DNA from: Phytophthora hibernalis
Lineage: Eukaryota > Oomycota > Peronosporomycetes > Peronosporales > Peronosporaceae
Length of the DNA stretch: 64,000 nt
Assembly: GCA_012656075.1 (NCBI GenBank)
Contig: JAAKBF010000103.1
Location: forward strand, 1-64,000
Direction: 5' to 3'
The position numbers and the translations under genes are program-made. Positions 33,171 to 45,274 of the stretch are shown here, one piece after another. Under the pieces are notes generated by a model. The model had not been told where the DNA came from. It saw only the letters and a program-made list of their open reading frames with translations, and did not search any database. Each line of letters begins with the position of its first letter. The first letter of the stretch is position 1.

Positions 33171-33723
33171 ACGTCGGCAATAGGCAGGACGTCATCAGCA
33201 CACACACACCCACGCTGATGATGATATGCTTGACCCATGCTTCCGCGTTCAACATGGCGAGCTTAGATATCCCCATGATTGATTCTTCAATAGCGCCCGG
33301 CAGGCACGTCGTCCCCAAAGGAGCAACCAGCTTTGGCCGAGCGTAAGTGAACAGCGCACGTTTGAAAGACTCGGGCGTCGGATGGACCGGAAGTGGGAAG
33401 GGAGGCGGCGGAAGAGCGACGCCCTCATCGGCAGCTCGGGCGTTGGCAGTGGTGATTGCTTCCATGAATTCGTTGATCTTCTTCCAGCCAAATATAAGCG
33501 GGGATTCTGGTCACCACGCCTCGCCTGCTTCATGATGTCGTTGAACAGGTGCATCTCGTCGTTTTGCCGTAGGACGTCCTTCAGGGGTACCATGCCTTCG
33601 TTGTCCACCACGTAAGGAGAACCGGGTGGTTTCGTCTTCTTCGCGTTGTTGCGCTTAGCACTGACCTTCTTCGTAGCGCTGCCCTCCTTCGGGCGGTTCT
33701 TGTTAGAGTTCTTGCTGCGCGTC
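33090..33723 (-). pseudogene. Right-arm copy of unknown repeat-borne ORF, more complete
   Basis: From ATG 33723 (MTRSKNSNKNRPKEGS) the protein has a basic start, then PYVVDNEGMVPLKDVLRQND, then after one frame change NEFMEAITTANARAADEGVA and a PPPPFPLPVHP linker, then ESFKRALFTYARPKLVAPLG, and ends near 33090. One frame break is shared with the left arm, so it predates the duplication or the reading is not yet understood. Function unknown. Confidence 0.45.
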
Positions 33724-33924
33724 ATTGGTTCTCCTTTTCGGAGAAATATTCCGTGGCGACATCGAAAGTTGTCCAACCCATGATGAGACCCGACACTTGA
33801 AATTCGACGACTACGTAGTACTACTGACGAAATTAATTGGCAAAAACGTAGTACTAATACATAGAGCTACTAGTAGTACTACATGTAACAAACGTATTTT
33901 TCGTAAACTACTACAGATCTAGCG

Positions 33925-35115
33925 ATGTGGGCTGCGCTTCAGCATGCCAAGGCGGCGGCGTGCGGCTTCGCGCGGCGGCACAAGAAGCTGCTGATCGTGA
34001 CCGGTATTAGCACTGCGTGTGCTGGAGGCGCCTACTACGCGTACCGCCGCATGTTGGGCGAGGCGGAGCGGTTCGCGCAGCAGCTACAAGTGCAAATGGG
34101 CGAGCACCAGCGACTGCAACTGGCGCTGGGCAGTTCAGCGGACGAGAGCCGCGCGACGGTGCGGCGCTTCCTGCCGCGACTCAAGGCGCGACTTTTTGCG
34201 CTGTTGGACCTGGAGCGGGTCGTACAGGAGCTCAAGACGCTGGACAAGACGCACAAGACGCGGCGCAACGCGTTGTGGGAGGACGCCAAGCTGCTGGCCT
34301 TCACGCGCTACGTGACGGCGCTCGTGGCCTTCGGACTGTGGCATTTGCTGGTGTTCGCACAGGTTTCCATCATTGGCAAGAGAGTTTTTGAGAAAAATAA
34401 GGCTCTGGAGACGCAGAAACACAGGGAACAGGCTGAGGAGCAGGCGCATCACGCCTTCTTGACGTCCGGACTTGAGTACTTCCTGGAAGAAGCGCTGGGC
34501 AAGATCAAGGCACATGTGGAGGCTGTGGTGAAGGATAACAAGCAGCTACAGGGCTGGAAAGTCAGTCGCAAGGCGGCGGTGCGAGCTGATGAACTCAATG
34601 AGCTGCTGCAGGCTCTGTTCGTGGAGGTGCTGCCCTCTCCGGAAGCGGTGGATGCGGCGGAGAAGCAGCAGGATTCAGAGGAGCTCCGTAAGTGGCGCGG
34701 GTTCTTGATCTACCCGGACAAGCAGAAGGGTCAGGACGAGCACGTGATCAGTCTGCTGAACGACCTGTGGGATCTGCTGGAGAGCGACCTGTTCATGTCG
34801 GCGCTGCAGCACAGCTTGGGCTTCCTGTGCGGCAACGCGTTCCAGGATCTTGATGACGTCGTCTATGGACCGAGCAAGCCGGTGGTGGAAGATAACGCTG
34901 CCGAGCCGACGAAGAAGCCGGCTCCACCACTTGCGAAGTTGATTCCGTGTCTGCAGTCCGAGATGAACAAACTACTGCTGTCCTCGGGGCCCGATAGCTA
35001 CGCTGCAAAGTATTCACAAGGCGTGGGCGAGATGGAAGCGTTCCGGAACTTTTACGTGGCCATTTTCTTCGAACAGGGCGCGCAGGACTCATTCATGGGA
35101 TCAGCGCTCATTTAG
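33925..35115 (+). CDS. PEX3: Peroxin-3, peroxisomal membrane biogenesis factor
   Basis: A 396-residue single-exon protein, close to the usual PEX3 length. PEX3 sits in the peroxisomal membrane and docks PEX19 with its membrane-protein cargo. Seen: a short basic N-terminus then a membrane anchor (about 19-42, KLLIVTGISTACAGGAYYAY), the family block FTRYVTALVAFGLWHLLVFA at about 128-147, and a long helical cytosolic domain. The ATG at 33925 gives the expected N-terminal anchor and is the first in frame. It is one of the few long genes here with no frame break. It converges with the DOT1-like gene. The fold-back element ends only about 130 bp upstream, so the promoter lies next to repeat DNA. 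Confidence 0.93.
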   Translation: MWAALQHAKAAACGFARRHKKLLIVTGISTACAGGAYYAYRRMLGEAERFAQQLQVQMGEHQRLQLALGSSADESRATVRRFLPRLKARLFALLDLERVVQELKTLDKTHKTRRNALWEDAKLLAFTRYVTALVAFGLWHLLVFAQVSIIGKRVFEKNKALETQKHREQAEEQAHHAFLTSGLEYFLEEALGKIKAHVEAVVKDNKQLQGWKVSRKAAVRADELNELLQALFVEVLPSPEAVDAAEKQQDSEELRKWRGFLIYPDKQKGQDEHVISLLNDLWDLLESDLFMSALQHSLGFLCGNAFQDLDDVVYGPSKPVVEDNAAEPTKKPAPPLAKLIPCLQSEMNKLLLSSGPDSYAAKYSQGVGEMEAFRNFYVAIFFEQGAQDSFMGSALI

Positions 35116-35473
35116 AACCCACCGAACGCGCTTTTAACGGCCGATACAGCTCGCTACAAACGAGTAAGAATGTTGACACGTGAGCAATTGATGAAGAACG
35201 CTACCTGTCAAAAGGAGAAGTGCTGGACTTTGCCCGAGAGGTTGTAGTCATCAAGCGTGCGTCTTCGTCTCTATAAGTATAAACGGCAATACAACAGTGT
35301 TCGCAGGCCGATGTGACGAGCAACACTACCATATGCAAACTCTATTACCTTACTGCAAATGCACGCACACCCGTTTCCTTGCGCTTCCCCATGGCAGGCG
35401 TTGAAAAGAGGCGCTTTAGCCATTTCTTGTGTAGCTGGGCTCAAGCTACGATGCGGCTGAGTCCAACATCTCT
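35116..35473. other. Convergent intergenic region
   Basis: Between the 3' ends of PEX3 and the DOT1-like gene. No gene or notable repeat seen; expected to hold both 3' untranslated regions. Confidence 0.5.
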
Positions 35474-36865
35474 TCATGGTGATTCGTCGTCTTCGCTTTC
35501 CCATTGCACTACCTGGTGACCGCCGTTGGTCAACTCCCGCGTCAGCTCGCAAAGTTTGTATTCCAGGCTCTCGTACATGTAAACCGAGGTCTTGTCAGCC
35601 CAAGACACGTCAATCTCGGCTTCAATGGGTGGGTGCACGTAGGCGACGCAGTAGTTCTCAGCTCGTGTGCACTTTTCGTTGCCATGACGCTCACAGATCT
35701 TGCGAAGTGTCACCACACACCGCAGCTTGGGCATATCCTTCAGAAGCGACAACACCTTCAGCATGAGAACAGGACCGAACATCACGTTGTTGATGAACAC
35801 CACCGTAGCGTCCATGAGCTGAGCCTCCTCTGGCGGCACAAAGATATCCCCGAAAGACTTCAATTTCCTTCTCGCGCAGAACGGGGAGGTCGCGGTCTTT
35901 CAACCGCTTCAGTGCTTTGTGTCCTTCCAAGACGCGGTTCTGCATGAGCTCAATGCCAATCGCCCGCTTACACGGTGTCTGCAGCGCCGCTTGTACCAAG
36001 ATCTTCCCGTACCGCAGCCGAGGTCGAAGAACACGTCGTTCTCGTCTAAATTCAACATGGGCAAGATCGTTCCGGCAATGGACTCCACCGACACTTCGCC
36101 GTACGTCATCAACCTGCGGAACTCCTCCACACTGAGTTCATCCACCTCGTGGGACCGCGCGCACGAGCTCGTCTCGGAGAACACCGTCTCCTTCGTGATG
36201 CTGTACATGCCGCGGTCATCGTGCTCTTGCTCTTCATACAGCTCAGCAATAAGTTTCGAGACGTACTCGGTCTCAGCCGCGTACGAATACTGCGCGTCCA
36301 GCGAGCGTCGCGCCTCCCTGTTGCGTTTTTTCTGCGGCGTCTTCTTCTGCTCGTCCTGAACGGGCGACAGCACTCCCTTCACCCCCTTCCCAGCAGCATT
36401 TTTCTTCCCTTGTCTCATCTTCTTCTCCTTTGCAGCAACCCTCGCACGGACTGCGTCCGTCGCTGCAGCCGCAGGACGTGTACGGAGCATCTTCTCCATC
36501 TTCGTCCTCTTTGCATCTGACGGACTCAGGACGTCCACCGTGCGACGTTTGCGTCTGCTACGTCGTAGATCCTGTTCCTGTACCTTCTTCTCGTCTCGCT
36601 GGCGGTGCATCTGCTGCGCATGCTGCAACATGGCGGTCGTCTCTCCGTCCGAAGATGACGAGGTACTGGCCTCTCTCTGGTTGACAATCGTCTCTTCGCC
36701 GTCCTGCGACTCCTGGGACGTCTCTGCAGATGGAGTCACCTCGTACTTGTCCAGAGTGAAGGTAGGTTCTAGACTGTCGTGCGGATTGAGCAGGTGCGGA
36801 CTGTGGAGCAGGCGGTGCTCCACGGAGCGAGGACCCTTCCGGTTGGCTGGGCGCCTGGGCGTCAT
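35474..36865 (-). CDS. DOT1-like histone H3K79 methyltransferase (two frame breaks)
   Basis: About 460 residues. A basic, disordered N-terminal half (KKNAAGKGVKG) precedes a DOT1 catalytic fold: LMTYGEVSVESIAGTIL, then the SAM-binding loop DVFFDLGCGTG, then VQAALQTPCKRAIGIELMQN in the next frame, then KSFGDIFVPPEE and ATVVFINNVMFGP (the NN motif) in a third. DOT1 methylates H3 Lys79 in nucleosomes. Two single-base indels break the frame: one missing G after GGTACGGG (about 36010) and one extra T in AAATTGAAG (about 35865). The conserved protein on both sides argues for assembly error rather than decay. It shares a 175-bp divergent promoter with the NudC-family gene. Confidence 0.87.
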
Positions 36866-37040
36866 TTTGAAAATGGATAATTTTAGACAAGATTCAAATG
36901 TTCAAAAGGAGATGTACCATAATGAGGGTATATCTGCGAGCTACATGTAGTATTTACTGTACTAACAGGTGAGTACTATGGTAGTACTACCCGATTGAAA
37001 TATAATACCGTTGTTATTCCAAGATACGATTTTTGAAGCG
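36866..37040. promoter_or_regulatory. Divergent promoter region DOT1-like / NudC-family
   Basis: A 175-bp AT-rich gap between two divergent start codons. It contains the palindrome CTACATGTAG (36941-36950) and several TAGTACTA-like words. No factor can be assigned. Confidence 0.4.
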
Positions 37041-38065
37041 ATGCCGGTCGAAGCTATGAATGCGGCGGATGGGCGCTTCGACGCGCTCCTGACGCAGCTG
37101 GCGCAGCAACATGGTAGTGTGGAGTCGCTGCTGGACTCGTTTTTCGACTTCTTGCACCGCAAAACCGACTTTTACGTGGTATCGAGCGACCCGGCGAGGC
37201 ACAAGATGGGCTTCCAACCGGGTCAGGCGCAGCAGAAGGTGATTGCAATGAAATATTACAATTTCTATTGTAATATTCACGTGATGTGGTGATTTACAGG
37301 TGCTTAACGCATTCCACAAGTATCCGATGAAGAATTTGGACGGTAGTAGCAAGCAGGAAGAGAATACAGCTCCAGTAGCTGCTAAAGTTGCAGTGAAGAA
37401 GGAAGAGCCCAAGTCGCAGCTTACAGAACAGGGCAAACAAGGTGAACTGCCGCTCTGTATATTGATAATTTGTTGTAGTATCTAACTACAAATTTTGATG
37501 CAGTTCCGGTGGGTAATGGTGGAGCTGCAGCTACTTACACTTGGACGCAGACGCTGGAGGATGTTTCGGTAGGTTTGATAAATGGTAGAACTACTGTAGT
37601 GTTGGTTTATTGACATTATGATATTTGTAGATTCAGATGGAGTTAGCACAGGGCACGCGTGCAAAGGACTTGAACTGTCAGATCGAGTCGACGAAACTGC
37701 GTGTGGCGCTCAAGAGCGACCCGAAGAAGCTGCTGTTGGAAGGAGAGTTCCCCGAGAAGATCCGTGCTGATGACAGCATCTGGTCCTTGGAGAGCAATCA
37801 CACGTTGAACATTTCGCTCGAGAAGATCAAGCTGACGTGGTGGGCCAGCGCACTCAAAGGCGGTCCAGAAATCGACACAAGTCAAGTAGACTCGCGCAGA
37901 AACATCCAGGAGTATGATGAGGCTACGCAGGGTGCTATCAGGAAGGCTGTGCATGACCAACGCCAAGAGCAATTGCATGGCGGAGTGCCACTCACACCCG
38001 AAGAGCAAATGTTGCAAGGAGCTAAGGATTTACCAGGCTCGCCATTCCTGTCTTCAACAAAGTAA
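37041..38065 (+). CDS. NudC-family CS-domain co-chaperone
   Basis: Four exons, 37041-37238, 37300-37441, 37504-37568 and 37631-38065, joined by GT..AG introns of 61-62 bp in consistent phase, give 279 residues. The N-terminal NudC helix domain is at about 1-66 (FDALLTQLAQQHGSVESLLD, DFYVVSSDPARHKMGF). The p23/CS domain is at about 130-220 (TYTWTQTLEDVSIQMEL, WSLESNHTLNISLEKI). NudC proteins assist HSP90 in dynein-pathway protein folding. Order and length resemble NUDCD3. The start at 37041 is chosen over an upstream in-frame ATG at 37011 because of family alignment; 37056 is also possible. Confidence 0.9.
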
Positions 38066-38257
38066 AATTGATACAGTTTGTGGTGCGCTGCCAAACGTTT
38101 GAACACAATCACAATGCGCTTCAATGCTGAACTGCACACGATTCATTTTTACGGCCACCGTTTGTTCCTTGATCTATCCGACGATGATAGAAAGTGTTCA
38201 AAAGCGTGGTTTTGGTCGCTAATGCAGCCCAGCGATCACATTTCCGCCAGAATAAAG

Positions 38258-39109
38258 TTACAAGATGCCCCAGTGACGCTCGAAGCCGTTCAGGAGACGG
38301 CAGATGGCCTGCGCACCGCTCATCGGGTACTCCGAGATCGAGATGGTTTCATCCAGCTGCAACAGACCAAACAAACAAATTGTCAGCTACAAGAAAAATA
38401 ACAAACTCCCGAGCATCACGTACGTAGTTGCAGTTCTCCTTGGAGATGTGGCCGTGCGCCATGGCACCGAACATGAAGACCACCGGCTCGTCGGTCGGCA
38501 GCGTCTCGACCCACTCCCACGGGTTTACCAGCGTGCCAGTACGTGTGAGCGCGTACTTCTTGCAGTTGGCCGGCAGGTACTTGGTCACGGGGTTCTTGAT
38601 CACGTTCAGCAGCGTGTGGTTGCCGTCCGAGGACCGGATCTTGAGCGTGTGCAGCAGTTGCACTGCAAACCAACCACCAAAAGTCATGAGTTTGCACCAC
38701 TCGGCCAATTGCATCGCAGCCACTCACCCATGAGACCCGCGAATCGCTTGTACGTGCGGGGCACGCGCATCTGCGAGCTCACCTCCACGAGCACACCCTT
38801 ACTGCTCTGGATGTACATCTACAGCAACAACATCCATTAGACTGCAAATAGTAGTGTAAAATAGTAGTATGGCCCAACCTTGAGGTAGCCGGCCTTGTTA
38901 AGTGGCGAGTCCAGCAGCGCCATGAGTTCCTGGTGCAGAATGTCGGGTCGCGATTGGCTTGCCTCGCGGTTGAGTTTCTTGTGGATGCCCTTGTGGTCGT
39001 CACAGTTGAGCAATTGGTAGCCCTTGGACGTCTTGACCGTCTCCAGTGCCGCCTGTTCCAGGATCACAATCACCTGACGGCGCTTCACGTCCTCTTTGCT
39101 CGCACTCAT
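38258..39109 (-). CDS. EMG1: EMG1/NEP1 18S rRNA pseudouridine-N1 methyltransferase
   Basis: Four exons, 39109-38879, 38818-38728, 38662-38424 and 38356-38258, with GT..AG introns of 60-67 bp, give 219 residues and an unbroken frame. SPOUT-fold enzyme that methylates the hypermodified pseudouridine of 18S rRNA and is needed for small-subunit assembly in the nucleolus. Diagnostic blocks: GYQLLNCDDHKGI, PDILHQELMALLDSPLNKAG, VIKNPVTKYLPANCKK, VVFMFGAMAHGHI, ISISEYPMSGAQAICRLLN. The C-terminus HWGIL is typical. It diverges from the NHL/EGF gene across about 130-150 bp and converges with the NudC-family gene. Confidence 0.96.
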
Positions 39110-39255
39110 AACTTTTGGCAGTTACGTTTCAAATTCAACAATGACGACCAAAAGCACTGGACGGCGAGAGTTGGTGTGGACTACACGAAATGAGGTAAGC
39201 GTTACATTAGTGATCTTGAAGCGACACGCAGCTGCCAATGTATCACAAGTCGCAC

Positions 39256-42200
39256 ATGATGCCTCTACGCGTCCTGCTCGCTTGGATTCTATCGGTTGTG
39301 TGTGTGGATTGCGCTGTGTTGCGTCGTACATGGACCACGCAGTCATGGTGCGAGAGCGCGCGCAAGCCGCAGTGGCCGTTCGCGTACCAGAAGACGCCTA
39401 CGCAGACGCTCGAGTGGCAAGGCCGAGCGAATCCGAACGACCAGGACATCCGCCATCAATGCAGCGTCTTTGGCGTGCAGAGTAAGTGTCATATATGTGA
39501 AGATTTTACTTGCAACGGCGGTATGTGTGATTTTCAGTTGCAAGGAGTTCCGTGGTCGGCGCTGCCCACCAACATTCCGACGGTGTCGGACGTCCCGTGG
39601 GCGGTAGGCGGACGCCATCGCTACGACTACGGAGCAGCCTCGCAGTTGTGTGTTTTTCTATCGGGTGGTGCGTGCATTTCGCCGTTTACAACGGACTTTT
39701 CGCAGTGTGATGTGAGGTGTTGGGGTACACAGTCCGGTGTCTTGACCAACAAAGGAGCACACCCGATGAGGAATGCAAGTGATGCGAGTGCGTCGGATAT
39801 TTGGAGTTATTCATCGGTGTTTGGAGTGGCTGGACGTGCGCAGGGGCGAGTGATGACTGTTGCAGGAGATGGCACTGCTGGGTTTATGGATGGCCCAACA
39901 GTGACGGCGAGGTTTAACCATCCGCGTGGAGTGGCGGTGGACTCAAATGGCATTGTGTATGTGGCGGATACAGCCAACCATCGGATACGGAAAATTGATC
40001 CGACAACAAAAACAGTGTCTACGCTGGCAGGAGATGGGGTCGAGGGGTTTACGGACGGAGCGGCGCTTTCGGCCGCGCGGTTTTCGTATCCGTCGGATGT
40101 TGCTGTGCTGGAGACGAACGCAGGGACGACGATCACTGTTTTCGTGGCGGATACCGGCAACCACCGCATCCGACAAATCAAAAATGGAGTGGTGACTTGT
40201 CTTTCTGGTCTGTGTGGTAACGGAGTGGAGAGTTTCAGAATTTCACAGCAACCAGCGAAGCCCCACGCTGGTCTGGCAGATGGAAATCCTCTTGGTGCAC
40301 GGTTTGATAGTCCCATGGGCGTTGCAGTTGATACTGATGGTATCGTGTTCGTCGCGGACACAGGGAACCACTTGATACGGCGCGTGGGTCCTGATGGAAC
40401 CACACACACGATAGCTGGCGGTGTTGTTCCGTCGGAAGATGCCGATACACTGGGCTGCTTGCCGCCTTGCTTGCGCGGTGAGCGTGGATTTCGAGACGGG
40501 AGCTTGACGTATGCTCGCTTTGAAAGTCCACGCGCTATTGCGATAGGCCCACAACGTACATTAGTAGTGACTGAAGGCCACCGAGTTCGTCGTATCACGT
40601 ACGATGGAGGCGCGGCGTCTGCCATCGAGACGATCACTTCAACAAACCGTGTAGTGACTCTAGCTGGGTCGAATGTACCTGGTCATATCGATGGCGAGGG
40701 AGACGAAGCAACTTTCAATGCACCGGCGGGGTTGCTGTCGCTGCGGATGGAAGAGTATACGCTGCTAGCTCCACTGACTGCACAGTTCGCCGGATATCAC
40801 CTGCCTCGCTAGTTTCACGATCGGTAACTTGTTCGACTCGAGCTACACAGGCACTTCGCCCAAGCGGTTGTGCATCCTACGAACAGCCAGTGGATGAACT
40901 CTTCCTTCAGCAATCACCAGCCGCTAACAATATTTTTCACAACTACCTCCAGCGCAAAGAATTCGATCCTGTCCAGGGTGCTGCGATATCTGGCCGCACT
41001 TTGAAAGATTGTACAGGCTCACCACCCGCCGATGAAATTGAACAAGGTGATCTAGCGCTGCCACTACGGGATCCTACCACCAAAGCCATCGTTCCTGACG
41101 TTTGCCAAGATTTAGAATATGGCACGACTATCAAGGTGAGATGTCCGGCAGCTTGTGATACTACCACCACGGGTAAAGTGTTCGGCTCGGGTCTTTATAG
41201 TGACATATCCTCCATTTGTCTCGCTGCAATCCACAGCGGAGCGATAGTGGCAGCACAAGGCGGGCTTGTAACAATTACACTGGAGCGTGGCACGCAGTTA
41301 CCAGCCATGGCATCTGCAACAATTGGCTCCTCGGCGAATGGAGTGACCTCACTCGCATTACCAACGTCGCAGCAGAACGATCGCGCTCGACTTTTCAGTG
41401 TCAAGGCATACTTACGACCGAAAGTTGAGGTGCAATCCATCGCAGGAGCACCAAATGCTCCTTTGGGTTCTCAGCAAAATGGATGTGGCTATCTTGATGC
41501 CCAACCTCCACTAGCAGCTCGTTTTCATGGAATCGCCGGACTTGACATCGCTAGAAGCCGATCACTTTCGCGAACAGATTTTCTCTACGTTGCTGACGCC
41601 GGCAATAACCGAATTCGTGCGATTTCAGCAAGTTGTGCCAAGGTTTGTGAGAACGGTGGTGTTTGCTCTTCTCCTGATGTGTGCACCTGCACTTCGGGCT
41701 GGGCTGGTGATGATTGTACGACACCTATATGCAGTACAAGCTGCGGTGCTCGACAAGTTTGCGTGGGTCCCGATAAATGTGGTTGCCTGCCTGGTTATGG
41801 AGGGCTTCCAGCGTGCTCAACGGCTCAGTGTGTGCAAACCTGCGCTCGCGGAGGTGTTTGCTCAGCACCTGACACATGCTCTTGTGCGTCGGGATGGTTT
41901 GACGCCAACTGCACTACACCGGTGTGCACCCAAACTTGTGGAAATGGAGGCAACTGCACAGCTCCCAACACTTGCACATGTTTGAATGCCTGGCAAGGAA
42001 CAGATTGTCGTTTACCAGTGTGCTCCCAAACCTGCCAAAATGGTGGAAACTGTGTGGCACCCGATTCCTGTTTGTGCGCAACAGGTTGGAGTGGATTCGA
42101 CTGCAGTCTTCCTATCTGTCCGCAAGGCGACTTCGTACCGCACCCAAGCGGATATGCCAATGCTCTCTCGCGACCGCTATCGGTGGAGAGTTATGTGCCC

Positions 42201-45183
42201 TGCGATTTTGCTCGGTGGTGTCTTGAGACTGGAGAGTTTGACTGTCTCCATCGATTGTATTCGACTTTCAGTCCTGTTGTGAATGCGTCAAGTGGTCTAG
42301 CAGCATCAGGGAAAACCCCGACAAAGTTTGAGAATTGTCTCCTTCTTGAACTGGGGAATGACGCACTCTCAGAGTTCCAGTATATCTCAGAGCGCAATGT
42401 CACCAGCGACTTCTATCGCTTTTCACCGGTCAAGCCCTACGGATGGGATACCACCTCACCCTGGAGAGGAATTTCCCAAGCGGAAGTTGGGTTTTCACCA
42501 CCGTTTCTTCTAACAAGCGATCGACAAGTAGCGCTTGTAGAACGCAGGCGGATCGTACAAGGTGTATACGCTTGTGCGCATGGAGGAAGTTGCGTAGCCC
42601 CGACGTGTGTGAGTGCGCTTCTGGTTGGGCCGGTTTTGATTGCCGCACTCCTGTATGTTCACAAGGTTACTACTCACTCAACCAGAACACATTTCTAGTA
42701 GCGGAGACTTCTACTGCAACTCACCCACGACAACCAGTTTCAAATCCGACCTATACTGCAGCAGTTGAAAAAATTGAGTACGCTCGGGTTACTGTGACCT
42801 CAGAGACTCGCGGTGGAATACGATACAAACCAACTCAAGGAGGCTACGCGTGCTCAATTCGCAGCATCACAGAGTGGGAAAAACCGGCAACATCCAGCGG
42901 GTCCCCGGCCTACTACTTCAATCATCCAAATTACTACTCGCGTTACATGGACCGACAATTGTTCGCTGACGGTCAATATCATACGAACTGGACTGGAATG
43001 GTATGGCCACCGCTCTACATTTTATCCAAACCACCACTGGATGACACACGAGAAGGATGGAAACGCGGTGGCACTTGGAGCTACATATCTGGTACAGCTT
43101 GGCAAAAAGGCGTTTGTCTTCTCGAATTCAACCGCACATGCTCTTCTGGAAAACGCGCTAAAGACCTCTTATCAAATCAACTCGGTGTTCTTGTGGTTGA
43201 TACCGATGTATCCTACCGACCGCAAGTTACATACACAGCGCAAGATGCCCTCCGTAGTGGTTTCTGGAATTCTTCAGTGTTTGGTGACTGCATCGATCGA
43301 GTTAAGCGTGGCTGTTTTAACAACGGCACATGTGTGGCGCCTGATGTCTGTGAGTGCTCTACGGGGTGGTCTGGAAAGATTGTTCGATACCTTTGTGCAC
43401 TCAGACATGCCTGAATGGAGGCAACTGCACGCTTCCAAATACGTGTACGTGTGCATTGGGTTGGTCGGGGACAGATTGTTCTATCGCGCTATGCGCTCAA
43501 GAATGCCGCAACAACGGCACATGTATAGCACCCGACCAGTGCGAGTGTGTCACCTGGGACTCAAAATGGCGTGATGGCCGCGAAAATGGAGGGAAACCCG
43601 TTTTCCAGCTTCCTGATGGAAGAGCTCAGCGCACAGGCTACACGGGCTACGACTGTAACACCCCTATCTGCGTTATGGCAAAAGAATTCGTGATGAACGT
43701 CGAGAATCGTTCGTCCAGCAATTTTCGTGCACTGCGTGGAAACTATGACAGCGCCACTGCCGCTCGAAATTGCGATACCTACCGTTGTCCCCAGTACGAT
43801 ATGGAGCTTGTCGCTAATGACGGGCGCACCTTTCAAAGTGGCTGCTCCGTGGGTGATCCCGAGCCCAATCCAACGCGTAATGCTTCACTAACGAGCGCTC
43901 TACAGATCCAGAACCTCCTCGATTATCGGGATGACCTCAATGTAGCACGTATGTCCGACGGTTTTCTTTGTGGAAACGTGGCATGGGAGCAAGGCGACAT
44001 CGAAAATGACAACGGAACGAACCGCGTTATTCGCACAAACTACGTGAATGTGACCAAACTGGACGAAGTCACGTGGGAAAATGGCATCTCGACTCCGGGT
44101 GAAGGCGTCTTTGAATGCTTCAACTCCGGTGCTTGTGTAGCTCCAGATGTCTGTGCATGTGGTGATGGCTGGACTGGTATCGACTGCAATATACCGCTTT
44201 GTCGATTCCAAAAGGCAGACAAATACGGGTTAGTATCCGCTGGGTGCCGCAACGGAGGCGTGTGCGTTTTCAAGGACCAGTGCCGATGTATCACAATCGA
44301 CTCTACATTGAACGAGCATTATCCGTCAGTACCAACGGGGCTTACAGGGTACTTTGGATCGGATTGTGCATTGCCAATCTGCATTCAAGGCATCTTCGAC
44401 CCTTTCTGCAATGCAAATGTCGTGGCTAGGGACCTCAATCTTACGAGTGGGGATACTACCGCCATTGATAGCATGGCCAGCAGTATCGTAAGTAGTGGAG
44501 ATGGCTGCTATCGCTGCAAAAACGGTGGACTCTGCGTTGGCCCGGACGTTTGCGCCTGCGCGAAAGGCTGGACCGGATTCGACTGTGCTACGCCAATTTG
44601 TGAGTTGTCCAAGGCAGTCGCCACTTCGGTTCGCCGAACAATTTTCACTGTGGACGAACTCAAGGTTGAAACTTTTCGGAAGGATCCGTGTGGTATTGGA
44701 GGTGGTCGGTGGGGAAAAGAGCTAATCAACGGCGCGAAGGTCGGTCAAGGCAATTGCACCCTTCCCATGAAATGTACGTGTTTGTGTCGAAAGCGATACG
44801 ACAAAAGACAATGCACAGCCACGGGTGAACTGTGCGATAAGCCATGGCAGGATCCTTTTCATCGATCCATCCCAGCGGGCTACATGTACGGCACCCGTGA
44901 CTGTGTTGATGGTTTTCAGGGAATTGAAGATGCCGATGGGAACTTTCAAAGTTGTCATCTGCAAATTTACGTCCCGAGCCTTTGGCGTCGCTATACTGTT
45001 AGTGTCGTGGCCATCATCTCGGTGCTGGGCACCATTGCTCTTGTGGCTTGGCACTACATCCGCAAGAAAGTGCGGCGGGCTCTACTACTTGCAAAGGCAG
45101 AGCGCCGTCGCTCACGCAAGAACTCGGAGGAAAACATTATGAAACCAAAGGCTGGTGCCTTCACACACGCCAAGAACGACTAA
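39256..45183 (+). CDS. Type I membrane protein with NHL repeats and EGF-like repeats (three frame breaks)
   Basis: About 1,975 residues once frames are joined. A signal peptide (MMPLRVLLAWILSVVCVDC, start 39256 or 39259) is followed by a Cys-rich region, then NHL beta-propeller repeats (about 39840-41620; FNHPRGVAVDSNGIVYVADT, FDSPMGVAVDTDGIVFVADT), then ten or so EGF/tenascin-type repeats (CENGGVCSSPDVCTCTSGW and similar) to 44620, a membrane helix (about 44990-45055, VSVVAIISVLGTIALVAWHY) and a short basic tail (RRALLLAKAERRRSRK). The layout recalls teneurin-like adhesion proteins; ligand unknown. Breaks near 40738, 42599 and 43377 each fit one missing base in a run of G, C or A, so it is read as one gene, not four. 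Confidence 0.85.
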
Positions 45184-45274
45184 GATATCCTCATACTATA
45201 GCAATTGAATAGGCAAAGACGATTTTCTATTTTGCAGCATGCACCCAGTAGCTTTCATGAAATCGTACGATGAT

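Larger units (their letters stand above)
32147..33796. mobile_element. Fold-back element with about 630-bp inverted arms
   Basis: The left arm 32147-32781 and right arm 33171-33796 are inverted copies, starting GTGTCGGGTCCCATCATGGG and ending with its complement. Each arm carries the same ORF family. Arms differ by substitutions, a GT-repeat insertion (33199-33210) and small indels. The spacer is AT-rich and rich in hairpins. No transposase is visible. No flanking duplication was seen. Confidence 0.75.

Noticed and set aside
39256..45183. Four separate genes suggested by four consecutive open frames
   Set aside because: NHL and EGF repeats continue across each break in the next frame, and each break fits one missing base in a homopolymer.
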